Origin: an uncultured Pelagibacteraceae bacterium
Lineage (GTDB): Bacteria > Pseudomonadota > Alphaproteobacteria > Pelagibacterales > Pelagibacteraceae
NCBI GenBank assembly: GCA_902592655.1
Contig: CACJFE010000003.1
Span: 1-64,000 of the forward strand
DNA: 64,000 bases
Direction: 5' to 3'
Shown in pieces: positions 61,771 through 64,000 of this stretch. Below the pieces are notes generated by a model. That model saw nothing but the letters and a program-made list of their open reading frames with translations. It was not told the origin of the DNA and made no database searches. The number at the start of each line of letters is the position of its first letter. Position 1 is the stretch's first letter. The position numbers and the translations under genes are program-made.

Positions 61771-62058
61771 TTATACTCCTTTAATTATTATTCCATTAGC
61801 AACTGAATTTGCTAATCGAATTGGTTTTACCGGTTTATATTCCTCAGAGTCATACCACTCTAAAGCTTTTTCATAAGTTGGAAATTTAATTACTACCGTT
61901 CTAGGGTATTTCCACTCACCATCTATAACTTTGTACTCGCCGGCACGCACAAGGTATTCCCCTCCGAATTTTTGCACTGTTGGAACTACTTTTCCAACAT
62001 ACTCTTTATAAGCTTCAGGATTTTTAACATCTATATTGGCTATCACGTACCCGCTCAT
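61771..62058 (-). CDS. DUF1330 family protein
   Basis: A 95-residue protein with the DUF1330 pattern: GYVIANIDVKNPEAYKEYVG, VPTVQKFGGEYLVRAGEYKVIDGEW (here VRAGEYKVIDGEW), PRTVVIKFPTYEKALEWYDSEEYKPVKPIRLANS in pieces: VVIKFPTYEKALEWYDSEEY. DUF1330 is a dimeric alpha/beta barrel of unknown activity. It lies three bases after the secreted protein gene and directly before the next barrel protein. Confidence 0.86.
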   Translation of the reverse strand: MSGYVIANIDVKNPEAYKEYVGKVVPTVQKFGGEYLVRAGEYKVIDGEWKYPRTVVIKFPTYEKALEWYDSEEYKPVKPIRLANSVANGIIIKGV

Positions 62059-62061
62059 TAT

Positions 62062-62433
62062 TTAATATAATGTTTGTACTACTTTTTTTACTCTTTCAGC
62101 TCCATTAGGAACTAAAGCTTCAACAAAAGAATGGCACTTCTCAGTTTTAGCTTCATTATATTTTGAACCATAATGCTTATCTACTGCCTTGTTTACTCCC
62201 GCATCCCATTCTTTTTCTGGTATTCCTATTTCAAGTGCATATGTTTTTAAAACCTTTACCGTTGAAATAGATTTTTCTTTCATACCATATTCAAACTTTT
62301 CTCCTGATGGCAGAAAGTAATTAGCCATATAAATCCCAACACAATCCCACGCTTTTGATTTATCTTTATCGCTCATTCCTGCGTTTGCAGAAGTGAAAAT
62401 AAGAAAAGATATTATTAAAGTAATTTTTTTCAT
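62062..62433 (-). CDS. small secreted protein with two cysteines, unknown
   Basis: A 123-residue protein with a signal peptide over residues 1-18 (ending SANA, cleavage before GMSD). The mature part has exactly two Cys, Cys31 and Cys100, likely a disulfide in the periplasm, and a helical, charged composition (KWDC-type start WDCVGIYMANYFLP). It leads the operon of small barrel proteins, three bases before DUF1330. No family recognised. Confidence 0.68.
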   Translation of the reverse strand: MKKITLIISFLIFTSANAGMSDKDKSKAWDCVGIYMANYFLPSGEKFEYGMKEKSISTVKVLKTYALEIGIPEKEWDAGVNKAVDKHYGSKYNEAKTEKCHSFVEALVPNGAERVKKVVQTLY

Positions 62434-62518
62434 GATTAAGTTTATTTAAATTAACTTCAGATTAACTATGTTAAAATATAATTACAGGTATGCAAATTGT
62501 CTACAACTTGAAGATGAT

Positions 62519-63280
62519 TTATTTCCAATTAGGCTTTGTTTTATTAAGAAAACTTTTTATTCCAATTTTTTTATTTTCACTATCAAGCAATTTGTAAAAC
62601 TCTTGTCTTTCTTTTTTAAGCGATTTTTTTAAATTTTCTTCTGAGTTAATTAAATTTTTAATAATTTGAAGTGATTTTTTTGGCTTTGATGAAATTTTAT
62701 TCAAAAAGTTTAAAGTAAATTCTTTAAAATTTTCTTTAGGAATAATTTGCGAAACAATCCCATATTTCATTGCAGTTTCAGCATCAATAATTTCTCCAGA
62801 CATCGCTAAATATTTTACATTTTGATTTGAAGTAAATTTTTTTGTTTTTTGTGTCCCGCCAATACCTGGGATTAATCCTAAATTGATTTCAGGCAAACCA
62901 AATTTTGCTTCAGAACTCGAAATTATTAAATCACTTGAAAGCGCCAGCTCAAAACCACCTCCTAGAGCATAACCTTCGACAAACGAAATAATAGGTATAT
63001 CGATTTTTTGTAAATCATCAACTTTAGAAAAAAGTTTTTCTTTTTTAGCTTTTTTGGAGTCTAGTTTTTCTAACTCTTTAATATCAGCACCAGGTGAAAA
63101 AAACTTTGGACCTCCAATTAAACCAATACATTTAATTTCTTTTAATTCATTCAAGTTTTTGGTTGCATCACCAATCTCATTAAGGGTTTTTTGATCTAAA
63201 CTATTATTTTTATTGTTAGCAATTTCGATAATTGCGTAATTTTCTCGCTTTTCTACTTTAATATTTTTATAGTTCATCAA
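62519..63280 (-). CDS. enoyl-CoA hydratase/isomerase family protein
   Basis: A 253-residue crotonase. The oxyanion-hole loop is GGPKFFSPGADIKELEKLD, the second is VEGYALGGGFELALSSDLII (20 residues), and the catalytic region is KFGLPEINLGLIPGIGGTQK with the conserved Glu in PEI. It probably hydrates an enoyl-CoA in fatty-acid or amino-acid breakdown. The ATG at 63280 or the next codon could be used. It diverges from the TerC gene over 22 bases. Confidence 0.85.
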   Translation of the reverse strand: MMNYKNIKVEKRENYAIIEIANNKNNSLDQKTLNEIGDATKNLNELKEIKCIGLIGGPKFFSPGADIKELEKLDSKKAKKEKLFSKVDDLQKIDIPIISFVEGYALGGGFELALSSDLIISSSEAKFGLPEINLGLIPGIGGTQKTKKFTSNQNVKYLAMSGEIIDAETAMKYGIVSQIIPKENFKEFTLNFLNKISSKPKKSLQIIKNLINSEENLKKSLKKERQEFYKLLDSENKKIGIKSFLNKTKPNWK

Positions 63281-63302
63281 TTAATAGAATATAAATTTCA
63301 TT

Positions 63303-63875
63303 ATGACAGAGCAACTAATTATATTGATAGAAATCATCCTTATTGACTTAGTCTTAGCAGGAGATAACGCAATTATTATAGGGATGGTTGCGTCAAAATT
63401 CGAAGACTCAAATAGAAAAAAAATAATTTTCTGGGGCATTGGCGGAGCGGTTGTTTTGAGAATTCTTTTCACTTTTATTACAGCTTATTTATTACAAATC
63501 TCTGGTTTAAGATTAATTGGTGGAATTTTATTACTTTATATTTGCTACAAACTTTACAGAGATGTAATTAAGAATAAAATTGAAGAAAAAAATATCGAAG
63601 TTGACAACTCAAATCTTAAAAAAGCAATTTTTACAGTAATACTTGCAGATGTAACAATGAGTTTAGACAATGTTCTAGGTGTAGCTGGTGCAGCTGGAGA
63701 TCACTATACTCTTCTTGCTTTTGGCTTAGGACTTTCAATATTATTAATGGCTTTTGCAGCTAATTATACTGCAAAACTCATAAAAAAATATTCTTGGATT
63801 AGTTGGGTTGGATTAATTGCAATTCTTTTTGTAGCTTTTCAATTGATCTATGAAGATCTACGAATTTTATTATGA
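63303..63875 (+). CDS. TerC/YjbE family integral membrane protein
   Basis: A 190-residue membrane protein with about five or six spans. The TerC acidic motif appears twice: DLVLAGDNAIIIGMVA near residue 14 and DVTMSLDNVLGVAGAA near residue 120. These paired Asp motifs sit in the membrane and are linked in other bacteria to manganese or other metal export, including metallation of secreted enzymes. Its stop overlaps the ATG of the next, secreted gene by four bases. Confidence 0.85.
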   Translation: MTEQLIILIEIILIDLVLAGDNAIIIGMVASKFEDSNRKKIIFWGIGGAVVLRILFTFITAYLLQISGLRLIGGILLLYICYKLYRDVIKNKIEEKNIEVDNSNLKKAIFTVILADVTMSLDNVLGVAGAAGDHYTLLAFGLGLSILLMAFAANYTAKLIKKYSWISWVGLIAILFVAFQLIYEDLRILL

Positions 63876-64000
63876 TTAAATTTATAATATCTTTTTTATT
63901 AATATTTAATATTTCTCACGCGGTTGAATTTTTAGGGAATTTCAAACAAGGTTCTTTTATCTTAGGAAAAACAGATCCCAATTCAAAAGTTTTTATTGAT
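63872..64000 (+). CDS. secreted M23-type peptidase-like protein, N-terminal fragment
   Basis: Forty-three codons are visible before the window ends. A signal peptide covers about residues 1-17 (MIKFIISFLLIFNISHA), and the mature start VEFLGNFKQGSFILGKTDPN resembles the N-terminal repeat of alphaproteobacterial M23 peptidoglycan peptidases, which read like GxFxQGGLVxGxTxPG. The catalytic domain lies outside the window, so the call rests on this short stretch. The start overlaps the TerC stop (ATGA), implying an operon. Confidence 0.55.
   Translation, partial: MIKFIISFLLIFNISHAVEFLGNFKQGSFILGKTDPNSKVFID

Overview
The window looks like a piece of a streamlined, AT-rich alphaproteobacterial chromosome, most probably SAR11/Pelagibacterales or a close relative. 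The grounds are very low GC by eye, near-complete coding occupancy (no gap between genes reaches 300 bases), many 1-11 base gene overlaps, frequent A/T homopolymers inside genes, and alphaproteobacterial gene forms and orders (purC-purS-purQ-purL-bolA-grxD, rpoZ next to dusA, znuCB-zur). No phage, IS element, integrase or CRISPR array was seen. The species assignment is inference from style and gene content.

Layout. 1-4259 (+): end of purC, then purS, purQ, purL, a BolA protein, the CGFS glutaredoxin and a small membrane-anchored protein. 4256-14868 (-): a GT-C type glycosyltransferase, rpsD with its own promoter, trmJ-like methyltransferase, cimA, cysS, nadE, class II DAHP synthase, glmS and a GlmU that has only the acetyltransferase half. 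14940-19323 (+): HAD phosphatase, LysE-type exporter, prpB, prpC, a previously easy-to-miss 58-residue membrane protein, and a homocysteine S-methyltransferase. 19324-21237 (-): betaine-type ABC permease and binding protein without an ATPase gene. 21372-24392: zur-znuB-znuC diverging from a His-rich znuA over two tandem Zur-like palindromes. 24398-26665: a circularly permuted ATP-grasp gene diverging from an Anbu proteasome-like gene. 26671-38219: methyltransferase, nrdB/nrdA, phosphohexomutase, TauE, dusA, rpoZ, MFS carrier, beta-hydroxyacid dehydrogenase, FMN-binding oxidase, a secreted polysaccharide-lyase-like protein and a gamma carbonic anhydrase.

38261-47346 holds the most interesting block: a six-gene, tightly coupled minus-strand operon mtnP - SGNH protein - mtnA - class II aldolase - SpeD/SpeE fusion - nitrilase, with apt diverging from it. 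Read together, it makes a polyamine from decarboxylated SAM and then dismantles the by-product methylthioadenosine to adenine (recovered by Apt), dihydroxyacetone phosphate and, by inference, 2-methylthioacetaldehyde, as in the DHAP-shunt type of salvage rather than the classical methionine salvage cycle. 47349-57897 is a surface-polysaccharide region (FkbM methyltransferase, 2OG oxygenase, several glycosyltransferases, rfbB/rfbA, an RfbD-like reductase and a DegT aminotransferase). 57902-57975 is an elongator tRNA-Met. 58052-64000 contains a class III aminotransferase, a methyltransferase, an unusual operon of small dimeric-barrel proteins with a membrane protein and a secreted protein, an enoyl-CoA hydratase, a TerC protein and the start of an M23-type peptidase.

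All product names rest on motifs and family resemblance read by eye; no database search was run.
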